From assembly GCA_025997215.1 (NCBI GenBank), contig BNUH01000083.1, positions 1 through 12,795 of the forward strand: a stretch of 12,795 bases of DNA. Direction: 5' to 3'. This document shows, one piece after another, positions 4,637-12,620 of the stretch. The notes under the pieces are model-generated. The model ran no database searches and was not told where the DNA came from. It saw only the letters and a list, made by a program, of their open reading frames with translations. Numbering within the stretch: position 1 is the first letter of the stretch; each line of letters starts with the position of its first letter. The translations under genes and the position numbers were made by a program. This DNA comes from Clostridia bacterium. Lineage in GTDB: Bacteria > Bacillota_A > Clostridia > Christensenellales > Aristaeellaceae.

Positions 4637-5287
4637 CTATGTCTTTCTAGGATACATTGCCACCGTAACGCCCGCGATAATGATTGCGCACGCCGCCGCG
4701 ACCAACAGCCTCACGCTCCAGCCTAGCAATGCGCGGCTGGGCGCATCAGCAGTGATCGTTTGCATGTTCATGGCTGTTATAAGCACATGACGATGCGCAT
4801 AGCGTTCATTGCTTGGAATCCATCTAAAATAGTAGTATGTGTAGTCACTGCTATTCCCCAACGGATCGGCGGAGACAACGACCTCGTGGCCGTATGTGTC
4901 GCTGCGGACTGCCGCCATCACAGTCGGTTCGTCTATAGGTTCTATAATGTTTGCATCATGCGGTATAACGTGGTTACTCAACAGGTTCATGTACTGGTCA
5001 TATAGCACGATACTAGAATGCGGGAAGTTGTCCAGCACACTTACAGGCTGCTCCAACAACTTCGCATAGTCGAATGTCTCCCAGTCGTCGTCGTTACTGA
5101 CATACGCGTCGATCTCGGAGACAAGCGTATCCACCGCCAGTTTACGCAAGTTCCATAATTGCCTAAACACCTCCCGCTCTGCCGCGACTGATACGTCGAG
5201 TAGTTGTACACTGCACACGATCAATATAAAAAGCCCCAACAATAGGAGCCGCCCGCGCATAACCCAGTCCACAATCGTTTTTTTCAT
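4637..5287 (-). CDS. Two-TM membrane protein with extracytoplasmic sensor-like domain
   Basis: A 216-residue protein starting ATG at 5287 after AAGGAGG with 8-base spacing. A basic N-terminus (MKKTIVDWVMRGR) leads to TM1 (about 14-31), a roughly 160-residue hydrophilic domain, and TM2 (about 194-212) ending in a short basic tail PRKT. By the positive-inside rule the middle domain lies outside the membrane. Its layout, with a first long helix (EREVFRQLWNLRKLAVDTLVSE) and then alternating strands (HSSIVLYDQYMNLL, GHEVVVSA, YTYYYFRWIP, RHVLITAMNMQTI), resembles Cache/CHASE-type ligand sensors, but no kinase, cyclase or methyl-accepting part follows. I do not recognise a named family. It sits between the large fibre and the first holin, with 11 bases to the holin start, so a role in lysis timing, superinfection exclusion or host sensing is possible but unproven. 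Confidence 0.65.
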   Translation of the reverse strand: MKKTIVDWVMRGRLLLLGLFILIVCSVQLLDVSVAAEREVFRQLWNLRKLAVDTLVSEIDAYVSNDDDWETFDYAKLLEQPVSVLDNFPHSSIVLYDQYMNLLSNHVIPHDANIIEPIDEPTVMAAVRSDTYGHEVVVSADPLGNSSDYTYYYFRWIPSNERYAHRHVLITAMNMQTITADAPSRALLGWSVRLLVAAACAIIIAGVTVAMYPRKT

Positions 5288-5317
5288 GCTAACGGCCTCC
5301 TTTTCCTACTGTAATGA

Positions 5318-8311
5318 TCAGTTGGCCTTGAGAATCCAAACGTTAAGCGTGCATGCGGCGGTCGGGACTGCGGTTGCAATGAGCATGTACTTGCCCGCCG
5401 ACGTTTCGCCGCCCACCAGCGATATATTAGCCGCGCTAGCCGATGTCGGGCCGATGATCACATGCATGGCCGCTGTCACCGCCGCATTGGTGATGTCCTG
5501 TCGATAAAGGTTATCGGCGCCCTTTGTCCAGCCGGTTGTGCCCACGCTGATCGTGCCAAACGATACCTGACTGACCACGCCCGGCACATCCGACGGCGTG
5601 ATCGACAACGCGGTAACCGGGATCGTAATATTCGCTGAACCGTTGAACGATGTCGCTGTACCCGTAGCCTTGCCACTCAAACCGATCGTACGCGCGGTCT
5701 GTAACGTAGTAGCGGTTGCAGCATTGCCCGTCGTATTCCCGGTCCCGCCATTGGCGATAGGCAGTACGCCCGTAACCCCCGGCGTAATGTTCGCCGAACC
5801 GTTGAAACTAGCCGCCGCTGTGCTCGCAAGGTTAGTCTGAACCGTCCTGGCGGTGGTAAGCGTAGCCGCTGAACCCGTCGTATTCTGATTGAGCGTAGGC
5901 ACGTCCGCCGCCGCGATAGAGAGTGCAGTGACAGGTATCGTAATGTTAGCGCTGCCGTTAAACGATGTCGCTGTACCCGTAGCCTTGCCGCTCAGGGCAA
6001 TCGTGCGCGCGGTTTGCAGCGTGCTCGCTGTCGAGGCGTTACCCGCTGTGTTACCGGATGTGTTACCCGTCCCACCATTGGCTACGGGCAGCACCCCCGT
6101 CACGCCGTGAGTATTATTAGCCGTGCCGTCAAAGTTTGCGGAAGCGGTGCTTGCAAGGTTGGTCACGAACGCACGCGCGTTGACAAGCGACAACGCTTTG
6201 ATGTTTGTAGTTCCATCCTCGTTAAACAGAAAGTCAACGGCCCGCGAATTAGTCCCGGCATCGATAACTGTTTTGGTTTGATAGTTGATAAACGCTGCAT
6301 TCTGGTACACGCCAAACGCAAACCGACCGTTTGTGCTGGCAGCGGAATATAGAACATTATACGCGCCCGCCGTTGTGGTATCATTTACCGCAACATTAAC
6401 GCCTCTGAACCCGTTAATGTATGTAGACGTTATAACGTTCTTGTTTATTATTGTGTTTGTTGCGTTAGCAATCGTGCCCGTCATTGTCCCGCCCGCAAGC
6501 GGGAGCTTGGTATTGTCAGCGACGGTTATATTCCCCGTGCCGTCAAACGCTACACCGTTGATCGTCCGCGACGTTTGCAGCTTTGTAGCAGTACCAGCGT
6601 TCCCTGTTGTGCTCTGGTTAAGTGTTGGCACATCCGCCGCCGATATAGCCAAATCTGTTATGGGTATCGTAATATTCGTCGAACCATTGAACGACGTCGC
6701 GGTTCCTGTGGCTTTACCGCTAATCGCAATCGTGCGCGCGGTGGTAAGCGTCGCGGCGTCCGTTACTGCCGTGACAGGGATAGTTATGTTTCCTGATCCG
6801 TCGAATGATGTTGCAGTGCCCGTGGCCTTGCCGCTGATCCCGATCGTTCGCGCCGTCTCCAGTTTGGATGCTGTAGCCGCGTTGCCTGGTATGGTAGTCG
6901 GCGCTGCCGGCATGGTCATTGTCCGCGCTGTCGCTGCAGTGGTAAGCCCTTTAGCGTTGATTGTAATTTGAGGGATGACGAACGTCCCGCCGTATGTGAG
7001 CGCTTTGTTGGCTGCCTCGCCAGTGCTCCCGGCTGTGGCTACCGTCGCCAGCGTCAACGCCGCCGAATAATTCGTACTGCCGTCAAATGTCCCGCTGCCG
7101 GTTGCGTCGCCCGTGAACGCTAATGTCCGCGCTATCTGCAGCTTTGTGGCTGTGGCCGCGTTGCCCGTTGTGTTTTGGTTAAGTGCGGGTATACGCGCTG
7201 GGTCCAGTGTGCCGCTGGTGATCCCTGACGCGTCATGGGTATGCGACACAGCCGCCGCGCCAACGTCCGCCGCAGTCAATGTCACGTTTGCGCTAAGCGG
7301 TTTGCCGTTGATGGTTATGGTTTTGGCGACATACTGAGTCGCCGCGTCAACTATCTGCAGATACCCGGATAAGTCAATCTCCAACGCGCCGATTTTGTCA
7401 AACTGCGTCCCGTCCCAGACGTATTCATCGTACAAGTCGTCGCCGCCGCTGCTAGTGACTAGATATATCTTGCCTAACTCGCCCGTGTCCGGCAGTGCGT
7501 CCACGAACACCATCAACCCGCCGATGGCGTTTTCAACGGCTGTGCTGACTATCGTGTTAACCTGATCGCCGTCCACATACCCAGCATTGTTGATCACGGT
7601 GATCAAATCATTGAGCGCCTTGCCCTGCGCCGCTGTCAATGCTTGCGTGACCGATGTGCTGGTCAGCGTATTATTGAGCATTGGGATGGTAGGCTGATTC
7701 GCCAAATCCGTATACGATCCGCTGGTTGCCACGGTTGCAAGGTTAGGCGTGCCCGCCAAATCCGCGTACTGCCCGGACGTCGCGACAGGCGCTAGGCTTG
7801 GCAGTCCTGTCAGGTCGGAGTACTGTCCCGACGTTGCGACCGGCGCGAGCACTGGTTTCCCCGCCAGGTCCGCGTATTGCCCCGAGGTTGCAACCGTTGC
7901 AAGGCTAGGTACGCCCGTTAAGTCCGTATACTGACCCGTCGTGGCAACCAGCGCAATGTTGGGCTTGCCAGCTAAGTCGGCATACTGTCCCGATGTGGCG
8001 ACTGCCGCAAGGTTAGGCGTGCCCGTTAAATCTGTATACTGCCCAGACGTGGCCACTGGCGCAAGGTTTGGAGCGCCTGTCAAGTCCGCATACTGCCCGG
8101 ATGTTGCAACCGGCGCTAGGACAGGCGCGCCTATCAAGTCGCCATACTGACCGCTTTGGGCGATACCCGATAACTGTATCCATCCCGCGTCAAAATCAGC
8201 CGCGCTGTTTTTCGCCAGCACTGCATCCGCCTCGCCGCCAACGGGCAGCCCTGTCCGCACCATCGCATCAGCGATAGCTTGTACGCCGTCCACCATCAAA
8301 TACTCTTGCAA
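5318..8311 (-). CDS. Large repeat-rich tail fibre
   Basis: A 997-residue protein with a TTG start at 8311, supported by GGGAGGAGGG six bases upstream; ATG at residue 6 is the alternative. After a short head (1-49) come nine 18-residue repeats of type VATSGQYxDLxGxPxLAx (50-211), a LPDTGELGKIYLV...YDEYVWDGTQFDKIG module (about 270-315), then tail-fibre repeats with LNQNTTGNAATATKLQ, ANGGTG and four SGKATGTATSF blocks, with GNITVADNTKLPLAGGTMTG at about 600. A globular insert with aromatic content (about 622-709) interrupts the repeats. The C-terminal domain (about 905-997) has SFGTISVGTTGWTK and ends AACTLNVWILKAN, probably the receptor-binding tip. Such repeats form trimeric beta-structured shafts in phage fibres. 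It is the longest gene here and likely the main host-adhesion fibre. Confidence 0.88.
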   Translation of the reverse strand: MQEYLMVDGVQAIADAMVRTGLPVGGEADAVLAKNSAADFDAGWIQLSGIAQSGQYGDLIGAPVLAPVATSGQYADLTGAPNLAPVATSGQYTDLTGTPNLAAVATSGQYADLAGKPNIALVATTGQYTDLTGVPSLATVATSGQYADLAGKPVLAPVATSGQYSDLTGLPSLAPVATSGQYADLAGTPNLATVATSGSYTDLANQPTIPMLNNTLTSTSVTQALTAAQGKALNDLITVINNAGYVDGDQVNTIVSTAVENAIGGLMVFVDALPDTGELGKIYLVTSSGGDDLYDEYVWDGTQFDKIGALEIDLSGYLQIVDAATQYVAKTITINGKPLSANVTLTAADVGAAAVSHTHDASGITSGTLDPARIPALNQNTTGNAATATKLQIARTLAFTGDATGSGTFDGSTNYSAALTLATVATAGSTGEAANKALTYGGTFVIPQITINAKGLTTAATARTMTMPAAPTTIPGNAATASKLETARTIGISGKATGTATSFDGSGNITIPVTAVTDAATLTTARTIAISGKATGTATSFNGSTNITIPITDLAISAADVPTLNQSTTGNAGTATKLQTSRTINGVAFDGTGNITVADNTKLPLAGGTMTGTIANATNTIINKNVITSTYINGFRGVNVAVNDTTTAGAYNVLYSAASTNGRFAFGVYQNAAFINYQTKTVIDAGTNSRAVDFLFNEDGTTNIKALSLVNARAFVTNLASTASANFDGTANNTHGVTGVLPVANGGTGNTSGNTAGNASTASTLQTARTIALSGKATGTATSFNGSANITIPVTALSIAAADVPTLNQNTTGSAATLTTARTVQTNLASTAAASFNGSANITPGVTGVLPIANGGTGNTTGNAATATTLQTARTIGLSGKATGTATSFNGSANITIPVTALSITPSDVPGVVSQVSFGTISVGTTGWTKGADNLYRQDITNAAVTAAMHVIIGPTSASAANISLVGGETSAGKYMLIATAVPTAACTLNVWILKAN
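5606..6853 (-). repeat. Four dispersed 90-bp coding repeats in the fibre
   Basis: Units at 5606-5695, 5921-6010, 6650-6739 and 6764-6853 each code for 30 residues, ARTIxxSGKATGTATSF then xGSxNITIPxTxx. The first two share a 29-base identical stretch, while the other two differ mostly at silent sites, so the protein motif is under selection and one pair looks recently homogenised. Confidence 0.7.
7679..8164 (-). repeat. Nine tandem 54-bp coding repeats
   Basis: Nine contiguous 54-base units code for VATSGQYxDLxGxPxLAx-type repeats. The first (IAQSGQYGDL) and last (SGSYTDLANQPTIP) are the most divergent and the inner seven the most alike, as expected if copy number changes by unequal crossing-over or slippage. 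The last unit matches the widespread phage-fibre motif SGSYxDLxxxPxIP. Confidence 0.8.
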
Positions 8312-8368
8312 CCGCTTCCCTCCTCCCCTCGCGCAATGAATCCGCCTCTATATCCCCAACGCGCAATA

Positions 8369-9250
8369 TTAAGCCGTGCCGATGGGCACGCGGATTAGGC
8401 ACACGCCCTGGTAACCTTTACCGCCCGGCACTTGGGTGCTGCTGGCAGCAGCCTTTCCGCCGCCGCCGCCACCGCCGCCGTAATCCGTCGCGTTGCCGCC
8501 CACGCCATGAGACGTTGTACTATTCGCGTATCCGCCAGCGCCGCCGCCTACCGCGCCGCCTAATGCGCCCGGAACCGCCGCGCCGCTCTTAGCTGATTTA
8601 GCCGTAGCCGCGCCGCCGTTGGTGCCGCCTGCACCGCCCTGCCAGCTTCTACTTGAACTGTCGTATGCCGAACCGCCACCGCCACCGCCGCATAACGCGT
8701 ACCAGTTTACCGTGTCGCCAAATGGGATCGTAGAAATTCCGCTACCTGGCCTCGATCCGTTGCCGGGCCATTGCGTTGTATTGCATCCGCCCTCGCCAGC
8801 GCCGTTTCCCGCGCCCGAATTTCCACCCGACGAGTTTGAACTGCCTCTCGCCGCCGTGAGCGTCACATTCAGGGCATTCATGACTATGCTCGTAGCACCG
8901 CCAACTGCGCCAGCTGCGCCGCCCCCGCCTATCGTTATCACCGCATCAGCCAGCGATCCTGTGTAATCCGCCACCGCCGCCGCGCCGCCACCGCCGCCGC
9001 CTACAGCGTACGAACCTGATAACACCGACGTACGCCCTCCGCCACCGCCGCCGCATGCCCAGACCATGCACCCGTCCGGGCTTAACCCTTCCAGCGTCAT
9101 CGTGCAGGACTTGGCTATCTCGTATTCGCGCCATATCAAACCGTCGAATGTCACAGTCCGAATATTCTTCGGTTCAACGGTGAATTTTAGCCGTGGTTCC
9201 GTAGGAGGTGGAAGCACGTATGACGCATAGCTATACAGCACCTGGATCAT
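8369..9250 (-). CDS. Glycine-rich tail protein B (adhesin-like)
   Basis: A 293-residue protein starting ATG at 9250 in an ATGA overlap with the collagen-type fibre. The first 65 residues form a beta-rich domain ([36 protein letters not shown]). The rest is glycine-rich, with poly-Gly runs of 6-8, the landmark [15 protein letters not shown], and a closing [14 protein letters not shown]. Glycine-rich runs ending in a YQGVxxIRV-type strand occur in phage tail-tip adhesins, where poly-Gly II helices pack into a stiff sandwich (as in T-even-type gp38); that structure is inferred. Its paralogue lies at 11742-12620. N-terminal parts are close and Gly loops differ, as expected for receptor-specificity variants. 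It ends 57 bases before the start of the large fibre. Confidence 0.78.
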   Translation of the reverse strand: MIQVLYSYASYVLPPPTEPRLKFTVEPKNIRTVTFDGLIWREYEIAKSCTMTLEGLSPDGCMVWACGGGGGGRTSVLSGSYAVGGGGGGAAAVADYTGSLADAVITIGGGGAAGAVGGATSIVMNALNVTLTAARGSSNSSGGNSGAGNGAGEGGCNTTQWPGNGSRPGSGISTIPFGDTVNWYALCGGGGGGSAYDSSSRSWQGGAGGTNGGAATAKSAKSGAAVPGALGGAVGGGAGGYANSTTSHGVGGNATDYGGGGGGGGKAAASSTQVPGGKGYQGVCLIRVPIGTA

Positions 9251-10920
9251 GGCGCGGCCTCCAATAGCAGCAGCGTTACCGGGATATCCATCGCCGGGAT
9301 CGCACCGAACGCCTTGAATGTTACCGAGCCGTCCGTTTGTGCGGATACGATGATCTTGCCGGCTATGAATTCATCGAATTGCTCCGCGTTAACCCCCTGA
9401 TCCAACTGGATCATACCGTGCGCCGCCGACGTTACCCACGCGTTTGTTATGGTCTGTTGGCTGTCCGACCAGTCCGCAGCTATCAGCGTTAGCGGAATCG
9501 CGTCGGCTACGCCGCTCTGACCCATTGGGCCTTGCTCACCCGGCGCGCCGTCCACGCCGTCCACGCCTGGATCACCTTGCGGCCCTTGCTCACCCTGTTC
9601 GCCTGGTAAACCCTGCGGCCCTGGCACGCCCTGCTGTCCTGGCGGGCCTTGTTCGCCGACAAGACCAGATTCATCAATCACCGCGCGCACGCGCTCGTCC
9701 GTGTAATAAAGGTTAGTAGTGCCTTCAGGCAGATCGTCCGTCGTCAGCCCGTCGAAGAAGTCGTCCACAACCGTTTGCGCGCGCTGCGTTGTGAAGTATT
9801 GGTTTGAACCTTCGGTAACCTCGCTCGTTGTCAGACTGACCGCGCCCGTCTGTCCATTGACCGAGGTCACACCCTCCGCGCCATTGGTAATCTTGATCCA
9901 GTCGGCAAGCACGGTTGGATCGTCGTCGACTAGAATATACGAGCTGCCCGTGTCCTGTGCTATGCCAATGTCGCCCATGATCGCGTCGGTCAGCGTTACC
10001 AGGTCGGCGGCTGTGTCCACGGCGTAGTTATGGCTATGGTTAGATAACGGGGGCAGTACCGATGTGGGAAGCTTGCCGTCAACACCGACGAGCGGGACAT
10101 TGCCCGCCTGAATACCCACGTCCTTCGTGGCCGCACTGCCCAGGTCGGTAATGTTGGCGGATGTCAGCGTCGGTAAGACACTTATGGACAGCGTTCCACC
10201 CAGACCAATGATCGGAACCTCACCCGCCGCCTCACCCGCGTCCAGCCCTGCGGCGCTGCCCGCGTCCACAACCTTGGCCAGGTGGATGTCCGGAACGTCG
10301 GCCTCGCCAAGGGTTGTGCCATTTGATACACGCCCGGCCGCGTCAGTTGTTACCTTGGTGTAAGTCCCCGGCGCTCCGACTGACTTCAATGTGATCGGGA
10401 TAGTGGCCGCGCCAGATAGATCGCTGTTGACCGCGCCAGTGGCGTCGCCGGATACGCCGATTGTTGTAACAGCGGCCAGCTTGTCGGCGGCTATCGCCTT
10501 GTCCACGTACCCGCTGCCCGCCTTAGGATTTGTGGCGAATATGTTGGTCAGCATGTCGCCATACCCTGCCCCCGCCAGATCGCCCGGCGTGACACAACTG
10601 ATCCATTGCGCGTTGTCTAATTCGTCAATGTCGGCCAGATACCACAACCTGCCCGGCGGTGGTGAGGTTTGAATCCACAGCGCACCGATGTCGAAATCAA
10701 TGTCGGACGCGGTTGGCTCGTCAACACTGACGACACTCTGACCGCTGGACGCATACGCCAGTGAATTCCACTCTGTTACGCCGTCGCCAAACTTAAACTT
10801 TTTGGTATCCATCTCGTAACACAATTCGCCCGGCAGCAGCACCGGATTCCGTACCGCTAATGTCGCCGCAGCCCCGCGTTTGATGTATAGTTTGGTGTTA
10901 TCAAATCGACGATTAGCCAT
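9247..10920 (-). CDS. Tail fibre with collagen-like shaft
   Basis: A 557-residue protein starting ATG at 10920 with GAGGTG six bases upstream. The N-terminus (about 1-57: [45 protein letters not shown]) matches the Mtd/HylP-like N-terminal domain used to plug fibres into the tail. A middle beta-repeat region includes [18 protein letters not shown] and two [16 protein letters not shown] blocks. From about 421 to 468 there are 16 perfect Gly-X-Y triplets ([16 protein letters not shown] and on to GPMGQSG), a collagen-like triple-helix predictor. The C-terminal part (about 470-557) is a small beta domain. Together these suggest a trimeric fibre with adaptor, shaft and tip. It ends in an ATGA overlap with the glycine-rich gene, perhaps a tip partner. 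Confidence 0.88.
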   Translation of the reverse strand: MANRRFDNTKLYIKRGAAATLAVRNPVLLPGELCYEMDTKKFKFGDGVTEWNSLAYASSGQSVVSVDEPTASDIDFDIGALWIQTSPPPGRLWYLADIDELDNAQWISCVTPGDLAGAGYGDMLTNIFATNPKAGSGYVDKAIAADKLAAVTTIGVSGDATGAVNSDLSGAATIPITLKSVGAPGTYTKVTTDAAGRVSNGTTLGEADVPDIHLAKVVDAGSAAGLDAGEAAGEVPIIGLGGTLSISVLPTLTSANITDLGSAATKDVGIQAGNVPLVGVDGKLPTSVLPPLSNHSHNYAVDTAADLVTLTDAIMGDIGIAQDTGSSYILVDDDPTVLADWIKITNGAEGVTSVNGQTGAVSLTTSEVTEGSNQYFTTQRAQTVVDDFFDGLTTDDLPEGTTNLYYTDERVRAVIDESGLVGEQGPPGQQGVPGPQGLPGEQGEQGPQGDPGVDGVDGAPGEQGPMGQSGVADAIPLTLIAADWSDSQQTITNAWVTSAAHGMIQLDQGVNAEQFDEFIAGKIIVSAQTDGSVTFKAFGAIPAMDIPVTLLLLEAAP

Positions 10921-10943
10921 AATTACACCTCACCCATTTTTTA

Positions 10944-11648
10944 CTAGACTACTTCGCCGCAGTCGATAACCACGCCTTCCAGCGGTTCCTCAGCATCCCA
11001 CATGAGCGGGACATACCCCGCCGGATCATCCAGCCAGACATACGCCGCGCCGTCGATAAGGTACAGCACTCTGTCCGCCCCGACCTCTGGCAGGTCTTGT
11101 TTGCTTTCCAGTTCGATGATGTTATTCAGACCGCCGTCCGCCTGCAGTCCTTCCAGCGCGTCCATAATCTCGTCGTGCGCGGCTTGTATGGCATCCATCG
11201 CGGCCTGCGACTGTTCAAGCATCGCCGCCATGTCCGCCGCGATCGTCTCCGCCTGGTCTCGGTACCCGGCCGCTTCATCCCGCGCACGGTATACGTCATG
11301 AATGCTGTCCATGAGCTTGCATACCCAGTCGGGTTTCAGCGCAGGCCGATTGAGGCCCGACAGCCCGGGCAGCACCTCAAACTGCGCCGTCCAGCTTTTG
11401 ATATGTGTTGTGCCCGCGTGCGCGTGCACCTGGTATACGATATGCCCCGGCTTTACCAGGTCCACGCCGTTAACCAGATACTCAATGCACCCGTTGCAGT
11501 CCGCTTCCAGCCCGACAGCGGCAGGATAGCGCGTGTGATCAGGACGCAATACCTCTATGCCAAATGTCGCCTCCGGCTGTACGTCCAGCACGCTGGATAC
11601 GTCGATAACCAGCGCTGTGGCTTCGTTTTCGCCCGTAACGCCGATCAC
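10944..11648 (-). CDS. BppU-like upper baseplate protein
   Basis: A 234-residue protein as read from GTG at 11648 (AGGCGG six bases upstream). An N-terminal beta-sandwich (IGVTGENEATALVIDVSSVL, ATFGIEVLRPDHTRYPAAV, GHIVYQVHAHAG, WTAQFEVLPGL, about 1-95) resembles the BppU N-terminal domain of siphophage baseplates. A long coiled coil follows (about 105-170, DEAAGYRDQAETIAADMAAM and AHDEIMDALEGLQ), then a short C-terminal module (RVLYLIDGAAYVWLDD). The family links receptor-binding proteins to the baseplate. The frame stays open upstream of the GTG to 11714 and encodes YRIIRLIFGERRRPEVIGV, which looks like the true first strand, so the real start may lie further 5'. The fibre gene follows 23 bases downstream. 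Confidence 0.75.
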   Translation of the reverse strand: MIGVTGENEATALVIDVSSVLDVQPEATFGIEVLRPDHTRYPAAVGLEADCNGCIEYLVNGVDLVKPGHIVYQVHAHAGTTHIKSWTAQFEVLPGLSGLNRPALKPDWVCKLMDSIHDVYRARDEAAGYRDQAETIAADMAAMLEQSQAAMDAIQAAHDEIMDALEGLQADGGLNNIIELESKQDLPEVGADRVLYLIDGAAYVWLDDPAGYVPLMWDAEEPLEGVVIDCGEVV

Positions 11649-11741
11649 TTCAGGCCGCCTGCGTTCGCCAAATATTAGGCGAATAATACGATAAGCTGGC
11701 GTGTTAATCCCCCCCTAAACAGACTTTAACTACTACCCATG

Positions 11742-12620
11742 CTAGGCCCTGCTAATAGGTACGCGGATTATTACCACGCCCTGGTAACCTTTACCAGCCC
11801 CCGTTATGTGCGTGGTGCCGGAGTTCTTGCCCCCGCCGCCGCCACCGCCGCCGTAATCAGTTGCGTCAAATCCATCGGTAGGCACGGTTGTTCCGTTTCC
11901 GCCTTGGCCGCCGCCACGAAAACCGCCTGAGCCGCCGTTTATATCACTGACGACAAACACGTACCCGCCGCCACCGCCGTCCGATCCGCCTGGACCGCCC
12001 TTGTAGTGTTTGTTTGAATCAAACAGCGCGCCGCCGCCGCCTGCGCCGCAAAGTGGATACCAGTTGACCGTATCTAAGAACGGCACGGTCGAATTGCCCT
12101 GCCCCGTACCCGATCCAGTATTTGCGCCCGCGTTATTCGCCAATGCGCCAGCCCCGCCGCCCGTCGCGCCTGATATTGCACCGTAGCCATTAGCGTTTGA
12201 CCCTTTTTCACTCTCGGGCGCAAGTACCGTTACGCCTATGCCGGGCATGGTTAGCACGGTCTCGCCGCCAGCGGCACCGCCAGTCGCGCCGCCCGCGCCG
12301 ATGCTGATCGCGCCATCCGCAAGCAGCCCTTGATAACTTGCGAAGTACCCACCGCAACCGCCGCCGCCGCCCGTCCTGGTGCCGCTATTGCTGGATGATC
12401 CCCGGCCAGCGCTCCCGCCGCTGCACTCCCATATCATGCAGTTATCCGGCGTCTCGCCCTCGACCGTCATGGAACACGACTTTGCTATCTCGTACTCACG
12501 CCATACCCGGCCGTTAAACGTCACTGCTCGGATGTTCTTTGGCGTAACAGTGAATGTCAGCCGTGGTTCCTCTGGAGGCGGGAGTATGTGCGCTTCATAG
12601 CTATACAGTACCTGGATCAT
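11742..12620 (-). CDS. Glycine-rich tail protein A (adhesin-like)
   Basis: A 292-residue protein. ATG at 12620 is preferred over an upstream in-frame ATG (12683), because it gives the same MIQVLYSY start as paralogue B and the same ATGA overlap with the preceding gene. The N-terminal domain ([36 protein letters not shown]) closely follows paralogue B. The glycine-rich body carries poly-Gly runs, [25 protein letters not shown] and the end GKGYQGVVIIRVPI. It is probably a tail-tip or fibre-tip adhesin with poly-Gly II packing, by analogy. The gene precedes the BppU-like protein, so it may attach at the baseplate. Variation between A and B sits in the Gly loops, consistent with different receptors. 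Confidence 0.78.
   Translation of the reverse strand: MIQVLYSYEAHILPPPEEPRLTFTVTPKNIRAVTFNGRVWREYEIAKSCSMTVEGETPDNCMIWECSGGSAGRGSSSNSGTRTGGGGGCGGYFASYQGLLADGAISIGAGGATGGAAGGETVLTMPGIGVTVLAPESEKGSNANGYGAISGATGGGAGALANNAGANTGSGTGQGNSTVPFLDTVNWYPLCGAGGGGALFDSNKHYKGGPGGSDGGGGGYVFVVSDINGGSGGFRGGGQGGNGTTVPTDGFDATDYGGGGGGGGKNSGTTHITGAGKGYQGVVIIRVPISRA

Noticed and set aside
6285..6971. 228-codon hydrophobic plus-strand ORF antisense to the fibre
   Set aside because: Its valine/alanine runs are the complement of the Thr/Asn/Gly repeats; no ribosome site.
7679..8164. Regular repeats considered as a CRISPR array
   Set aside because: The whole 54-bp unit is conserved with no unique spacers, and it is in frame within a coding gene.
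8369..9250. Variable region of a diversity-generating retroelement
   Set aside because: No reverse transcriptase or template repeat is in the window, and differences between the two glycine-rich genes are not limited to adenine positions.
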